Shown here one piece after another: positions 22,553 through 36,447 of a stretch of DNA of 64,000 nucleotides. Location: the NCBI RefSeq assembly GCF_000315625.1, contig NW_005434635.1, positions 989-64,988 on the forward strand, given 5' to 3'. Both the position numbers and the translations under genes were made by a program. The stretch comes from Guillardia theta CCMP2712. Lineage: Eukaryota > Cryptophyceae > Pyrenomonadales > Geminigeraceae. The notes under the pieces were generated by a model. The model did not search any database, had not been told where the DNA came from, and saw nothing but the letters and a program-made list of their open reading frames with translations. Each line of letters opens with the position of its first letter. Position 1 is the first letter of the stretch.

Positions 22553-25500
22553 ATGAGCGCGCAGGCATCGTTCGTGTACTTTCATCCTCCCATGGTATGG
22601 AATCATGCGGTTGACATGACATCAGACAACAAGGAGTCAATGGATGCCAACAACGAGGCCCTCGAGAAACAGGAATATGTCCCTCTGCTGCAGTGCATGA
22701 ATGTGCTCTCGTCTTCCACGAGGTTTCGATTTGGCATTGTCAGGCTGTGCTTCTTCTTTCTTTACAATGTCATTTTTGTAGTTACACTTTTCTTACAAGT
22801 GTCGAACTATTTTGGGCCTCCAAGTTGCGGCGGATCAGGACAATGTCTATCATATTCGGCGTGGGAGCAATATCTTTACGTAGACACAATTAGAGGTGCT
22901 CTATATGAAACTTCTTGGGATCCTGCGAACTTGGTCAACAACATCTACGACATGGAAACAATGGATGATTTGAAGGGGTGGATATACAATGTGTACATAC
23001 CAACCCTTCGTCCGTCAAATTCAAGCAATCCATATTATGGCATGGTACCGATTGATCCGGTTGCTGTGAAATTCTCGACGAGGCAAGGAAGGTTTTGTAC
23101 AGACAACCAAGGGTTTGAATTATCCCCCAAACCTTGTCAAGGATATTACAATACCAAACCTTTCGGACCCTCTGAGGATCCAGGAAGATGGCAAAGCTAT
23201 AGCGATGGAGCACAACCAGGATACTACGGTCTTCTTGCATGGCGAGACCGTTACTTTGAGAGATCCATCAAGAACATCTCAGCAGATGGCTTTGTTTCAT
23301 ATCGAGTACCAATTTACAACCCACCGTTTCTGCAAATGACCAGCAACTTAAGCAACATGAGAGTATGGAACGCTTCAACTGCTGACCAAGCGCAGAAGTT
23401 TTTTGAAACAGCGGAAGCTGACGGTCTGCTGGACAGCAATATGGTCAGTTTGACAATTTGGACCACTTTTTATTTTCCAACTACAGACATCACAGCGATG
23501 GTGCGAAGTGTGTTCGTACAGCATGACTCTGGACAAGCTAAGCTTTGTGAGGATACATGGCTGTGCTCTGACTATGGCGCATTGATGTGGACTCGAGACC
23601 TCAGACGCATGTACACTAGCGGAAATGACATGGCCAGACTTGTTCTTGAAATCATTTTCCTTGCCATAACTCTCCTTCAACTTGTTCGAGAAGTGAAACA
23701 ATTCATCAACGCGCCGGTTGTGAAAGGATCTCGCGCTGCATATTTGCTTGGAACAGGGGGATTTTGGAATTTCCTAGACATCGTTTGCTTTGTTTTCATA
23801 ATAGGAATTTACTGCCTCAAAGTCATGATGTACGTCGCTTCATCGACAGACCCGGACAGTCCAACAAGATTTTGGTCTCCTGGGTTGCCTACTTTCCTGT
23901 GGTCGTTTCATAATGGTCTCAACGGATGGCTTATGCTGTTCCTAATTTTCCGATTTTTCAAGTATCTCGAGTTCAGCAATTCTCTTGGCATGGTCGGAGA
24001 CACTTTTCAGAAAGCTGCCAAGGATCTCGCAATTTTTCTCTCTGTATTCTTGATTACGATTGTGGCATTTGCATACGCAGGTTTCTATTTTTACAGTGGA
24101 AGGATGTATGAATTCAGCACCGTCCCAAAGTCTTTGAATACTGTTTTCAGCATAATGTTTGGCCAAGTGGATTTTCAATCCTTTGGATTCAACACCGACA
24201 CGTCTTTGGGAACATTCTCTATCGCTTTCTTATGGTCCATTACAATCATGGTTTATCTCATCTTGATCAACATGTTTCTTGCTATCATTATTGGAGCTTT
24301 CGAGTCGATTCAAGAGGACGTAAAGCGTTATAGGCTTGAAAGACTTCAAGGCAACAAGTATGTCCCCCCAGGCATCACATTCTTTGAATTCTTTCGGCCT
24401 TTGTCTACAATTGCATTTTCAGTCAAGAAAATTAAGAGAGTTCTTGCATCCTTGCAAGAAAAAGGACTGGAAGAAGGATTGTTCGTTTCGGAATTTTATC
24501 CAGAAGGTCTGATCATGAATATGTTGCAAGACGCCGAGATCGTATCCACTCGTAGGCCGCCTATGATAGCCAGAGTATTAGGATACAACTCATTGAGGCA
24601 GGAATATTTGATCCTATGGAAGGGAAGCAAATGCCTTTGGAGCACGCACCCGAAACTTGTTTCTTTTCAACCCAACTGGCTAAACACAGAGGAGATCAAA
24701 AGAATTGTGGATGCACAACACAGCGATGAAAATGAGGTTTTGAACATCTCACCAATCCAAATGAAAACTTTATTGGGCATACGGGATGCTCTCTGTAAGG
24801 ATGAAAAGAAGGAGGAGGAGAATTTGATTTCATGGGAGTCACGATTCATTCTTACGAGGAGAGTGCTTAATCGCAAAGCAAAGGACGATTTGAAGAGGCT
24901 GATGAACATCCCTGATATCTATGACGACACATTCTGGACGCGAGGGAGCGCAAACTTGGTCGCCTACAGCGTGAACATGGATCCAGATTATCTCGAGGCT
25001 AAGTATCGGTACATTGTCGGCCGTGTCAAGCAAGACAGCAACGGCCGAGTCAAGCGAGACAGCAACTGCCTAGCCGAGCGAGACAGGTTGCGGATCAAAT
25101 TAGAAACAGGAAACAAGCTGACTGCAATGGAGCTCCATGCATTGTACATCAAACGCCTATTGCCAACAGCCGTCCGTGAAAAGATCGAAGAGTCTCTGCG
25201 TGAAGCTTATGCAAAGGTTGGTCTCTCGTTGCCGAACACCTTGATACATTTCAAAATCCAAGAAGAGGTTGCGAATTTCGTTGGAGATGCTGGCTCTGAG
25301 ATATGTGAGTTATGTCTCACTAAAACGGAAGCACAGGATATCATCCACGAAAGCACACAATTGACCGATGCCTTCTTCGAAAAATTCAGCACCAGAAGAC
25401 ATATCAGTGACTTTCCGAACAGCTTAGGGGCTCTTGGCATTGAAGAATATTCAAGATATGCAAACGAGGAGAACTATGAGTTTGCTTATGGGAATGACAA

Positions 25501-25621
25501 AGATGATAGCTTGACGGACATCTCTCTGAAACAAGTGATGAAGGGTATCAAAAAGATCCAGAATCAGCTGAAGAAGCCCAAGAGTGTACCAAAACCATCT
25601 ACAGCAGACTTGCACAAATAG
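22553..25621 (+). CDS. Polycystin-2-like cation channel
   Basis: A single long exon of 1022 residues; the first ATG is at 22553. A cytosolic N-terminus leads to helix S1 (about 59-81), a large extracellular loop of about 270 residues with Cys and N-glycosylation sites (polycystin domain), and five more helices at about 360-380, 406-430, 451-475, 491-515 and 556-585. The pore-side region and S6 (SLNTVFSIMFGQ, LILINMFLAIIIGAFESI) match PKD2-type TRP channels. The C-terminal about 430 residues are charged, with a segment resembling a CoRNEA/chromo-type WKG patch but no EF-hand recognised. PKD2 proteins conduct calcium, often in cilia. BBS9 and copine nearby are compatible, but linkage is not proof. 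Confidence 0.92.
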   Translation: MSAQASFVYFHPPMVWNHAVDMTSDNKESMDANNEALEKQEYVPLLQCMNVLSSSTRFRFGIVRLCFFFLYNVIFVVTLFLQVSNYFGPPSCGGSGQCLSYSAWEQYLYVDTIRGALYETSWDPANLVNNIYDMETMDDLKGWIYNVYIPTLRPSNSSNPYYGMVPIDPVAVKFSTRQGRFCTDNQGFELSPKPCQGYYNTKPFGPSEDPGRWQSYSDGAQPGYYGLLAWRDRYFERSIKNISADGFVSYRVPIYNPPFLQMTSNLSNMRVWNASTADQAQKFFETAEADGLLDSNMVSLTIWTTFYFPTTDITAMVRSVFVQHDSGQAKLCEDTWLCSDYGALMWTRDLRRMYTSGNDMARLVLEIIFLAITLLQLVREVKQFINAPVVKGSRAAYLLGTGGFWNFLDIVCFVFIIGIYCLKVMMYVASSTDPDSPTRFWSPGLPTFLWSFHNGLNGWLMLFLIFRFFKYLEFSNSLGMVGDTFQKAAKDLAIFLSVFLITIVAFAYAGFYFYSGRMYEFSTVPKSLNTVFSIMFGQVDFQSFGFNTDTSLGTFSIAFLWSITIMVYLILINMFLAIIIGAFESIQEDVKRYRLERLQGNKYVPPGITFFEFFRPLSTIAFSVKKIKRVLASLQEKGLEEGLFVSEFYPEGLIMNMLQDAEIVSTRRPPMIARVLGYNSLRQEYLILWKGSKCLWSTHPKLVSFQPNWLNTEEIKRIVDAQHSDENEVLNISPIQMKTLLGIRDALCKDEKKEEENLISWESRFILTRRVLNRKAKDDLKRLMNIPDIYDDTFWTRGSANLVAYSVNMDPDYLEAKYRYIVGRVKQDSNGRVKRDSNCLAERDRLRIKLETGNKLTAMELHALYIKRLLPTAVREKIEESLREAYAKVGLSLPNTLIHFKIQEEVANFVGDAGSEICELCLTKTEAQDIIHESTQLTDAFFEKFSTRRHISDFPNSLGALGIEEYSRYANEENYEFAYGNDKDDSLTDISLKQVMKGIKKIQNQLKKPKSVPKPSTADLHK

Positions 25622-26120
25622 AGGGAGAAGCGCGATGCCTGAATAGATACTTGAAGGCTGAAATGAAATTGTACTATCCTTCTCTTTGTGTCTCCATCCT
25701 TAACTCATCCCCTTCACAAGCTGATGCCATTTGATTTCAATGAGTAGAGTACTGTGAAAGCTCCAATGTTGCTGATTGATCGCCTTTGATTACAAGTATC
25801 ATACAGAGCCATGTTACTGTGTTGTCAACCCGGGTAATCAGAGTCAGCCAAGTTTCATTCCGAGAACCTCAAAAGCTTCGCAAGTGTGGCAGTTGAGTGT
25901 TTTCACATCACAGGGGCAGTGATTGAGATGCGCTCGTTCGTACGGGGCCCGGGGCTGAGACCATGGCCCGTGCCGGCCGGCCCTGGTCACCCGGTGCCGG
26001 CCGGCCGGGGCCGCCCGGCAGCCGCGCCGGAGAGCAGAGTCCGATCTGAGTTTTGTTGAGTTGAGTTGGTACAATAACGGATTAGTAACGGATCGATTCC
26101 TTTATGACTGAGTTGCTTAC
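25622..26120. promoter_or_regulatory. Spacer with GC-rich island upstream of TL29
   Basis: The first 200 bp are ordinary 3' flank of the channel gene. From about 25930 to 26035 there is a very GC-rich block (ggccggccctggtcacccgg) just before the TL29 start. It is the same class as 15300-15960 but shorter. No gene was seen. Confidence 0.45.
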
Positions 26121-27560
26121 ATGTCAGTGGCACAGATGGCGCTTGCGCTGCTTCACGTGGCCTCGACCTGCGCGTTCATGGCGCCTGTCTCTTCGCCATG
26201 CCGGAGTCTTGAAGCCTCTAGAACCATGTCTCACAACAGAGCTGCGGCTCGACAGATCCTCAGGATGTCGACAGAGTCTTCGCACGTCGAAGCCCGAAGG
26301 TCGTAACTTATCGATGCCTCACCGCTGCCTCGTTGCTGACTCTTCAGCACTGCAGGACCTTCTTGAAGTCTGCACTGACACTTCCACTCACTCTCGCTGT
26401 CGGTCAACGGGCTGGAGCTGAAGTGTTCTTTGACACGGAGAGATACGGAGATAAGGAGTTGAAAGTTTCCACTATCAACAAGGTGAAACAGCAGTTTCGG
26501 GCCCTGTATGAGAAGAAACCAGAGCTTCTGGTCCCATTGTTTCGCCTTGCCATGGAAGACGCTCTCTCCTTCGATGCCGGAACCAGGGAGAACGGCCCCG
26601 ATGGCTCAGTGTTGCAACGGGTTGGAGGGCCGGGAAGCGAGTACCTCAAGGAAGCTGCGGAAGAAGTTCGACGAATCAAGAGCGAGCTGAACAGACAGAC
26701 CCAACTCACATCTGCTGATATCATTGCCTTTGCTGGTGCAGTGGCGATCGAAGCTACAGGTAAGAGCAGTAGTTTCTCCTCCTTGCAGTGCCTCTATGAC
26801 ATTCTGAATTTCCTGATGAAGGTGGCCCGAGGACCGTGGTTCAACTTGGACGTGCGGACGGTAAGCCGAGCTCGAAGAGCGGGATGTCTTCATGGGACTT
26901 CTCGGCTCCAACGGCTGAAGGAATCCTTGGAGCCATGTCCAAGAGCGGGTTGACTGCTAAGGAAGCAGTGCTGCTGGCTGGAGCCATCGGTTCCTTGAAC
27001 CAAGCAAGCCTCAACATGAAGGAGGCCATCGCTAACAAGGTGCCTGTCTAGTATGCCTGTGGTGAAAGTGACGGGAACAAGGTTGTCTGCGATGTGGAAG
27101 ATCCTTCCTGCACGTCAGAGGAAGAAGGGTACTACGGACTTTACTCCCCCGTCACCATCAGATCTGAGACGAGCAACCTTTACGGCAAGAATCGAGGTGC
27201 TAGTGCTGTGAACTCAAACACAGGGTTCGACTCCGCCAGAATCGCCGGTTTCTTCCTCCCTTGCTCGAAGTCGCTGTTTATTCACCATGAGTGCGCAGGG
27301 TTGGCGGGTGACGCCAAATTTAGCAACAAGTTCCTGATAGATGCAGCAAGCGGCAAGTCGGACGATCCTCTGGCCAAGGCTCTTATGTCGGATAAGGAGA
27401 TGAGCAAATGGTACCTGACTTGTTGGAGCAGTTCAGACCTGATGGCATGTGCAGGGTGATGGAGTATGGCAAGAAGGGGAACAACAACAAGTTCGTGAAG
27501 GACTGCGAGAAATGCTATGTTGCTCTCACGGAGTTGGGCCGTTCTAACACGAGCAGATGA
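26121..27560 (+). CDS. TL29-like thylakoid lumen peroxidase homologue
   Basis: Exons are 26121-26299, 26356-26759, 26822-27039, 27082-27410 and 27455-27560, giving 411 residues. Three targeting layers are visible. First comes a signal peptide ending CAFMAP (plastid mark), then a transit part, then, created by the first splice, a twin-arginine lumen signal (EARRTFLKSALTLPL) ending in A-x-A. The mature part has SADIIAFAGAVAIEATGGPR and VQLGRADG, the class I heme peroxidase core as in TL29/APX4, a lumenal protein near photosystem II. The usual distal His is replaced in the first block, as in TL29. The C-terminal third has added Cys residues. The 42-nt third intron removes an in-frame stop; its ends are the least certain. 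Confidence 0.85.
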
Positions 27561-27929
27561 TCAAAATCTCGTTTAAATGAGAAGTACAAGCAAGACACAC
27601 GCATGCGACATGTTTGTCTGCCATCACTGTTCCTCAACTTTGTTCCGTCAAGTTTGCAAACTGAAATTTACAATTATTGGCATTGTGACAATCTGAGGCA
27701 TCAAGCGCTCAGAGGTGAAAATCGCTTAGAAATGGTGATGCAGCTCTCAGCGAGCTTCTGTTTTTTGCGTCCACCAGGATCTAAGAGGTGATCGGAGGAT
27801 GTAGGGAAGCAGGAAGGGAAGAGGGCTGAGGGGAGGGGAGGAAGGGCTGAGGAGGGGGGAGAAGGGAAGGGCTGAGGAGAGTAAGGAAGGGAAGGGTTGA
27901 GAATCATATTTGAGGGGATTCGAAGTCGC
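27561..27929. other. 3' spacer with purine-rich tract
   Basis: This is the convergent spacer between TL29 (+) and the ADP-ribosyltransferase gene (-). 27795-27900 is almost all G/A, with repeats of ggaagggctgagg. No gene was recognised. Confidence 0.5.
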
Positions 27930-28951
27930 CTAGCTGGGAAAGCTTGGTTTCAACGTGATCACCATCCCGCCCTCTTGATCCTGCGCCACATGAGCTCAGT
28001 CAGCAGTAGCACGGGAGGGAACTGAGCCGTTACCTTGATGGTCTGCGAGTACATGGGCTTGAGGAAGGTGAGGGGAGGGTAAAGCACTTCCTGTCAGGTT
28101 GTGCACGTGACCCCCTTCCTCCTCTGCTTTCACCATCGTCACCTGCTCATCCGGGAAAGTTGAGAGCCACTGAATGTTTGCTCCGAGCTCCATTGGACTG
28201 TCAACCTTTGACACAACAGAGTCAGGCAGATCTGCTGCATGTCAAAGTTCCTACGCGGATGCGGAAGAGAAGGGGAGTCCCAGAGTTCGCGTATCCTGCG
28301 GCAGAAGCTTTTGGCTGATGGAGAGGTGAGAGGAAAGGTAACCTGCGACCACTGACAGTTCCTCTGATGTCGACATGCATGCCATCTCCGTCCCTGCGAT
28401 CGCTCAGCTTCATCACAGCAACGGGCAGAGGAGGAAGAGGTCACCTCCCATCCTCAGGAAGTCCTCATTGACGGTCCTGTTCTTCATCCCCCTCCACAGA
28501 TACCTGCTTGCTCTCTCAACCCTCCCAACTCCCAGCACTCCCTCACCTGCTCGTGAACTTGTTGTTTCCTGACAGGTGGACAGCTCGGAGCTTCTTGAGA
28601 CCCTAGGAGGGATTGAGGGACAAGAGAAGGGTTGAAAAGGAATGGGAGGGTATGAAAGAGGGGAGTGGAGGGTGGGGGGGGAAAAGGAGGGAAGTGAGAG
28701 GGGGAGAGAAGAGAAGAAGAGGAGGAGGGCGAGCAGTGAGCAGCAAACCTCATAGATGAAGTAGGTAGTGAGAGATCTGAAGGTTTGCAAGGTCAAGAGG
28801 TCAACACGAGCATTTTTTATCGTCATCGCTCACAAGGGGTGGGGAGTGACTTTGGCTCTCAGAGGTCCGTTGATTGCCCTGAAAGAGCTTGTGGTATAGA
28901 GTCTGAGGGCTGCCACCTGAGGTCTGAGTCAGCCACAGTCGGCCGCTCCCC

Positions 28952-28998
<47 letters not shown>

Positions 28999-31900
28999 CG
29001 TGTCGTCTCCGTCCACACACCCCTCCTCGACTTGTCAATCTCTTGTTCAACATTCACCTCGTATTTCTGGAGCTGAGCTGTTCGAGCATACGGGTGGCTG
29101 TGGAAGTAGTCCAGTTTGTATCCAGCATGTCCCTGGCCAGGAGGGTGAGGACAGGCTTTCTTGCAGTAGTCTTGTCCCACCTTGTCGCGTGTCGTCTTCC
29201 TCCCATCATTCCCTATCATCTCCACCTCCTCCGCTGCCCCGTTGATCACGTACTCCGCGTTTTCAACATCTTCCTGCGTCACCCATTCCTGACAGTCAAC
29301 GGCTGCTTGTCGGATCTGCAAGACAAGAGCATCAGCCTCGTTCCCTCCACACTCTCGTCTAGCCTCATCGAGCATCTTCTGCAAGCAAGACCCCGGATCC
29401 CTCAAGGCGTTGGATCTCTGCGGCAGCAAGTCTGACAGGGTTCGAGGGTCACCCGTCTTCTAACCTTGGTTTCGTCCATGCCGATGGCGAACAAAATCCC
29501 CAAGGCGGCGCCAGCACTGCAGTCACAGTCAGCCTCCTGCTGCACCCCAGCAGCAGGTGTAAAGATGACTCATCGGGCTCACCCCTCTGAGAAGAGCGCT
29601 TGATCCGGCATCCCGTCCGAGACAAACTTGTCCATCTTGTTCGAAAGGACTAGACCGACACCGCAACGTCGGGTCAGTACTCGGAAAGTGGGGGGAGAGA
29701 GAAATCGGATGTGAAAAGCATGAAGAAGAATCGAAAGATTAGAAGCGCACAAGTGAAAAGTTGGGCAGGAAGAGAGAGGGAAGGAAGAGGAGGATGAGCC
29801 TTGAGGGTCCAACACCTGATCTCATCGACTTTTGTCTAAGAGAAGACAACTCTATGATATGAATAGGAGCATCGTATTTCATTGGCTCGAATATCTGGTC
29901 GGCATTCTGAAAGACGAAGTTTCCAACTCCCAGAGGCCGTGAGTTCTCATCCAACATTGCCTTCTTCCCCACCGGAAAGTATTCTGACTTCTCCCACTGC
30001 CTGTGGCGGAAGGCGAAACCTCCCGACTTAGTGTAGATATGATCACCCACAAACTCAGAAGGGCAGATCCAAGCGAAATGCGTGAAGCCCTGGGACCGGA
30101 ACCTTTCCTCTGTCACTGATACCCACCGTTTCCCCTCATCGATGCTACTGATGGCTGTGTCAGGCAGCTTGGAAGGAGCTCCGACATAGAGAACTTTTGC
30201 ATTTTCCTTCATCTCTCCAAGGTAGATAGCATTGATAGCGATGATGTCGTACTTGTGATCGAAGTAGACGAATCCCCCATTGAGCAGCCAGTTACAGAAG
30301 GGATCTCCCCAGTCCATCGCACGAGGTCTTGTGCGATCCTCTGAGCCTTGTGCGATCTTGAGGGACCGGAGAAGTTGGTCGCAGCTCTTTCGAAGTTCAT
30401 CACATGACCTGTGGGGCATGAAGAGGTAGCCGCCGAAGATCTCGTTCAATCTCGATTTCGTCAGACCTCCTTCAATCTTCGAGTCGTTTGCAGCAAAGAG
30501 CTTCTTGATGATTTGAAATCTTATCCCCGGGACAAAATAATTCCCCTTTGATGACTTCCACGAATGCTTGATCACCAGGACCTTCACATGCGAGCTCGAA
30601 TCCAGCAACCACTCAGATACGATATCGATCCCGAGGATGTCATTGTCAAGGGCGTTCTTGTGCTTGCCCAACATCTCAATCTCCTCCAAGCTGAAGTTGA
30701 AAGAAATTTTCCCTTCCTCACCTTCCAAGTGCAGCAACTGGGCGAAATCTCTCAAAAGATCTTGTCTCCTGTCCTGAATAAGATGGAATGAGGTCGCTAA
30801 ATCAAGTTTGAGATTTAAGATGAGCGCAATGCCCTTTTCTTTCTTCACTTCATCTGGAGGGCTTACAACGCTCACGTCAAGGTTGAGATTGCCTTCGAAC
30901 TCAGTGGAAAGTAGTGGGTAGCAGAAGGCGTAGAAATGGGCGTCTTGGGGAATCGACGCCTTCACCCGAGCTTCTGGTGGAAGCGTCACCGAGTGGATAG
31001 GAGATGCGATCATCTCAATGTATCCCCGCTGTTCCAGACATATGTTGACGAAATCTTCTTCCTTGAGCTCCTCTTGGTCTGCATCACAAGCGTCTTGTAT
31101 CTGCTTGGCAAAAGCTTCGGACAAGATTGCCCTGCAGGTTTCATCCGTGAGCAGCTTCGAGCGATAAACTGACTTGCTTTCGGGATTCGCAAGATGCTGG
31201 AACAGCCAAATAAATTCCTGAGACAGAAGGTCATATTTCAATGTCTGCAAATTCGCCATGGAGTTGTAAATGTTTCCTGTGTTGAAAGCTTGTGCGTCAA
31301 GGTTAAAACTAATTCGATTGCCAGCCGAGTGCGTCATGTCATGCTTGTCTTGCGGATTGAGCAATTCACGGAACTTGGATATGTTGGCGCATTCTTTCAC
31401 TTCCAGGAGCAGAAAAGGCGAGTTGATCATTCTAACATATCCTTTACCAGCATACGCTTGTAGACCCAGCAGCTGCATAATCCCTTCTTTGTTTGGCGTG
31501 GACTTCTTGGACAATCGATCCAAATTGTCCCAGGTCCACGTGCTGGTGTCTTTGTCTATCAGGTTCGGCTTTTTTTTCTTAGGATCTGTGACGCACCCAG
31601 CAAATTTGAACAAGTCATGCTTCAGCTGCCTACAGTCGTCGACATCGAACAATCCTGTCAACCCTTGCACAACCTTGCGCTGTTCAGCGGATAGGGCAGG
31701 GTCTTTCACTTCTATTTCTAGTATTTGTGCCTGAGTTCCAGCCTGATTCAGCTCTCGTTGCTCTTGAAGAAGTTGTTGCTTGTACTTCTTTTTCAGTTCC
31801 TGATTATCATAGTCGTCGTGCAAGTTTTCAACAATTCTGGAAGTTTTTTCGATCAAATCCTCCTTCACGGATTCGAGCAAGGAAAGCATGAAGGTTTCCA

Positions 31901-32516
31901 GCTTTCGTTCTTTTAACATTTCTGGTGATGGGAATGTCTTTGTCATAAATCAAACATTGTCGAAGAAGACTTACCTTGAAGCTCCTTCTCCGGCGCCAGC
32001 GTAAGGAATCCACTCTTTGCTTCCAGCATATCTTGCAAGTCCAAAAACGAGTAAAAGCAAGCAAGGGATTTTTTACTTGTGATGAAAACGTCATTTACAG
32101 CCTTGCGGAACTCTTCCCTTTTAATTATTTTCGGTTCTCCATCTTTGAGCTGCTTGATGAGCTCATCCCTTGCATCCTGTCGCCAGTTCGCGAACATGTC
32201 AAGTTTTCCAGAATCAAGTTCCCCCTGGTGATGAGCGCAGTCATAACTCAATGCAACCATGATGGGCGAGATCTGTAGAATAAACTCATACCTGGAAGCG
32301 CTCAAGTTCTTCGGGACCCCACACCTGTTTGCTCCCTTTAAGTTTGTTGAAGACTTTGTTCATCTCTTGTAGAAACATCTCATTTTGCGAATCATTCTGT
32401 CCGCGATTCGAGTAACTTTTAAGATGAATCTCACTGCTTGTACCATCCTCTTGGCTGCTTTCTCCTGTCTTCTCCTCCCTCTCCACCCTCCTCGCACGGC
32501 TGTTCCCCGCACCCAT
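27930..32516 (-). CDS. Large protein with C-terminal arginine-type ADP-ribosyltransferase domain
   Basis: Sixteen exons: 32516-32292, 32224-31975, 31921-29816, 29679-29583, 29516-29465, 29417-29181, 29132-29019, 28916-28834, 28776-28749, 28602-28547, 28503-28445, 28393-28343, 28295-28255, 28205-28143, 28090-28034 and 27980-27930. Phases all agree; 1189 residues. The start MGAGNS fits N-myristoylation. The middle 700 residues match no family I know. The C-terminus reads LRLYTTSSFRAINGPLR, LWRGMK (Arg about 1086), MSTSEE (STS about 1109), LLFRIRVDSPMELGANI and DEQEVLYPPL (E-x-E about 1154). That is the R-S-ExE triad of NAD-dependent arginine ADP-ribosyltransferases (ARTC type). It probably modifies arginines on target proteins, using NAD. 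Membrane attachment through myristate is inferred. The last ten exons are tiny and would be missed by ORF-based calling. Confidence 0.82.
28953..28998. repeat. CTG/CAG trinucleotide repeat, about 15 units
   Basis: A pure run of CTG on the plus strand (CAG on the minus strand). In the model above it lies inside the intron 28917-29018 of the ADP-ribosyltransferase gene, just before the acceptor at 28917. Reading it as polyglutamine would lead to a stop within ten codons. Confidence 0.9.
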
Positions 32517-33303
32517 GTTGAGGAAGTTGATTCTGGCAATGGGCGCGTTGTAAAAAAACCTCACTGTCAATTGTGAGGCAGCATTGATCATATAGGGCGA
32601 CCAACTACCTTCTGACTGGGGGCAGCAACGGCATTCCCGTTTCGTGTCCGACCTCCCAGGTGAACTGGTTGATTTTAGTCTCCGATACTAGCTACTGGCC
32701 GGTACATCCGTGAGGTACATTCCATGACAGACTCGATTCTCCAAGGTTGAAATGGTGGCCTATCGGCAGTCGGCCGGGACTACTTTCAGTAATGCATCAG
32801 GCCCGGTCCGCGGGCCCCGGGCCCGACCCGTCACGGTCCGAGGAGACTCAGTGACCCGGCGGCCGCGCCCACCGGCCCAGCGGACTCCGCCGGGGAGCCT
32901 CCGTAGAATATCCGCCGGGCCGTACCGTGACTCAGAGGCCCGGCGGCGTCACGTCCGATCGTAGCCGAAGACAAGGGGTACAAGAACGAAGATCAGAACA
33001 ATGCTGCTCTAGGAGAGGAGGCGAGGGGTAAGGGGGAGGCAGAGAGTGAGTATGGAGGATAGTGAATGGGTATGATAGAGCAAGAACAGATTCGAGAGAG
33101 GAGCTGATAGATTGAGTCCTACAGCATATCAGAGAGACAGATAGTACAAGTTTTAAAGGAGGGGGACAACGAGGAAAGTGAATACAGCAGAAGGTTATCG
33201 GAAAGATCGAAAGTGAGAGGCTATCCCTTCCCAACATGTTCTAGGTGAAGCTGTTCTCTGGCAAGAGTGTCCTTGTCCTGCGAGAGGAAATCGGTGCTTC
33301 ATC
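32517..33303. promoter_or_regulatory. GC-rich divergent promoter island with GACTCAGTGA element
   Basis: The spacer lies between the starts of the ADP-ribosyltransferase gene (-) and malic enzyme (+). From 32795 to 32950 it is extremely GC-rich (gtccgcgggccccgggcccg) and holds GACTCAGTGACC at 32845-32856 and gtgactcag near 32928. The rest is purine-rich and without recognised genes. Confidence 0.55.
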
Positions 33304-33408
33304 ATGGATGTGGCGTTCCATCGTGGGAACAGAAGGAAGCGAATAGGAACCATTCTGTTGTGTCGAGCACTATCTGCTCTATTTCATCATAACGTGTTTG
33401 AGCAGACC

Positions 33409-36039
<2,631 letters not shown>

Positions 36040-36447
36040 AAGCTCACCTGTACATCAACATGTTCCCCACCACCATTGAAGATGTTTGTCTAAACATCCG
36101 TGAGAGCTCCCGAACCAGCAGCTCTCAGTATCTCCTTCGCATCTCTTCCCACTGCTCTCCCTTAGCATCAACAGCAGCTCTCGCTGCAAGGCTTGCTGTC
36201 CTTGGTCTTCGTCCTCGACCTGACGGAGCTGTCACATGCCTCGAGCCACGTCCGTTCCCCCTGCCATCGGCAGCGCACAGGGGATCGTTGCTTGCCTGGG
36301 GAGGGGGGAGGAGAACTTTCAGACCTGATTGGAATTAGAGGGGAAGGGGCGCATCGAATGTGGCCGGGAGGGAAGATGTTGACGTGAGGGCAGCGAACAT
36401 GGCGGAGGAGAGTAGCTGACGCGCTCAGCCTGTTGGTCGTTGGGAGG
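36040..36447. other. Intergenic spacer, no feature seen
   Basis: The spacer lies between the 3' end of malic enzyme and the start of the EF-hand gene. It is C/T-rich in its first half. No conserved ORF, repeat or RNA gene was recognised. Confidence 0.5.

Noticed and set aside
28929-29018. Polyglutamine tract in the ADP-ribosyltransferase gene
   Set aside because: Reading through the CAG run leads to a stop, whereas splicing from 29018 to 28917 joins two conserved coding segments in phase. Kept only as a possible isoform.
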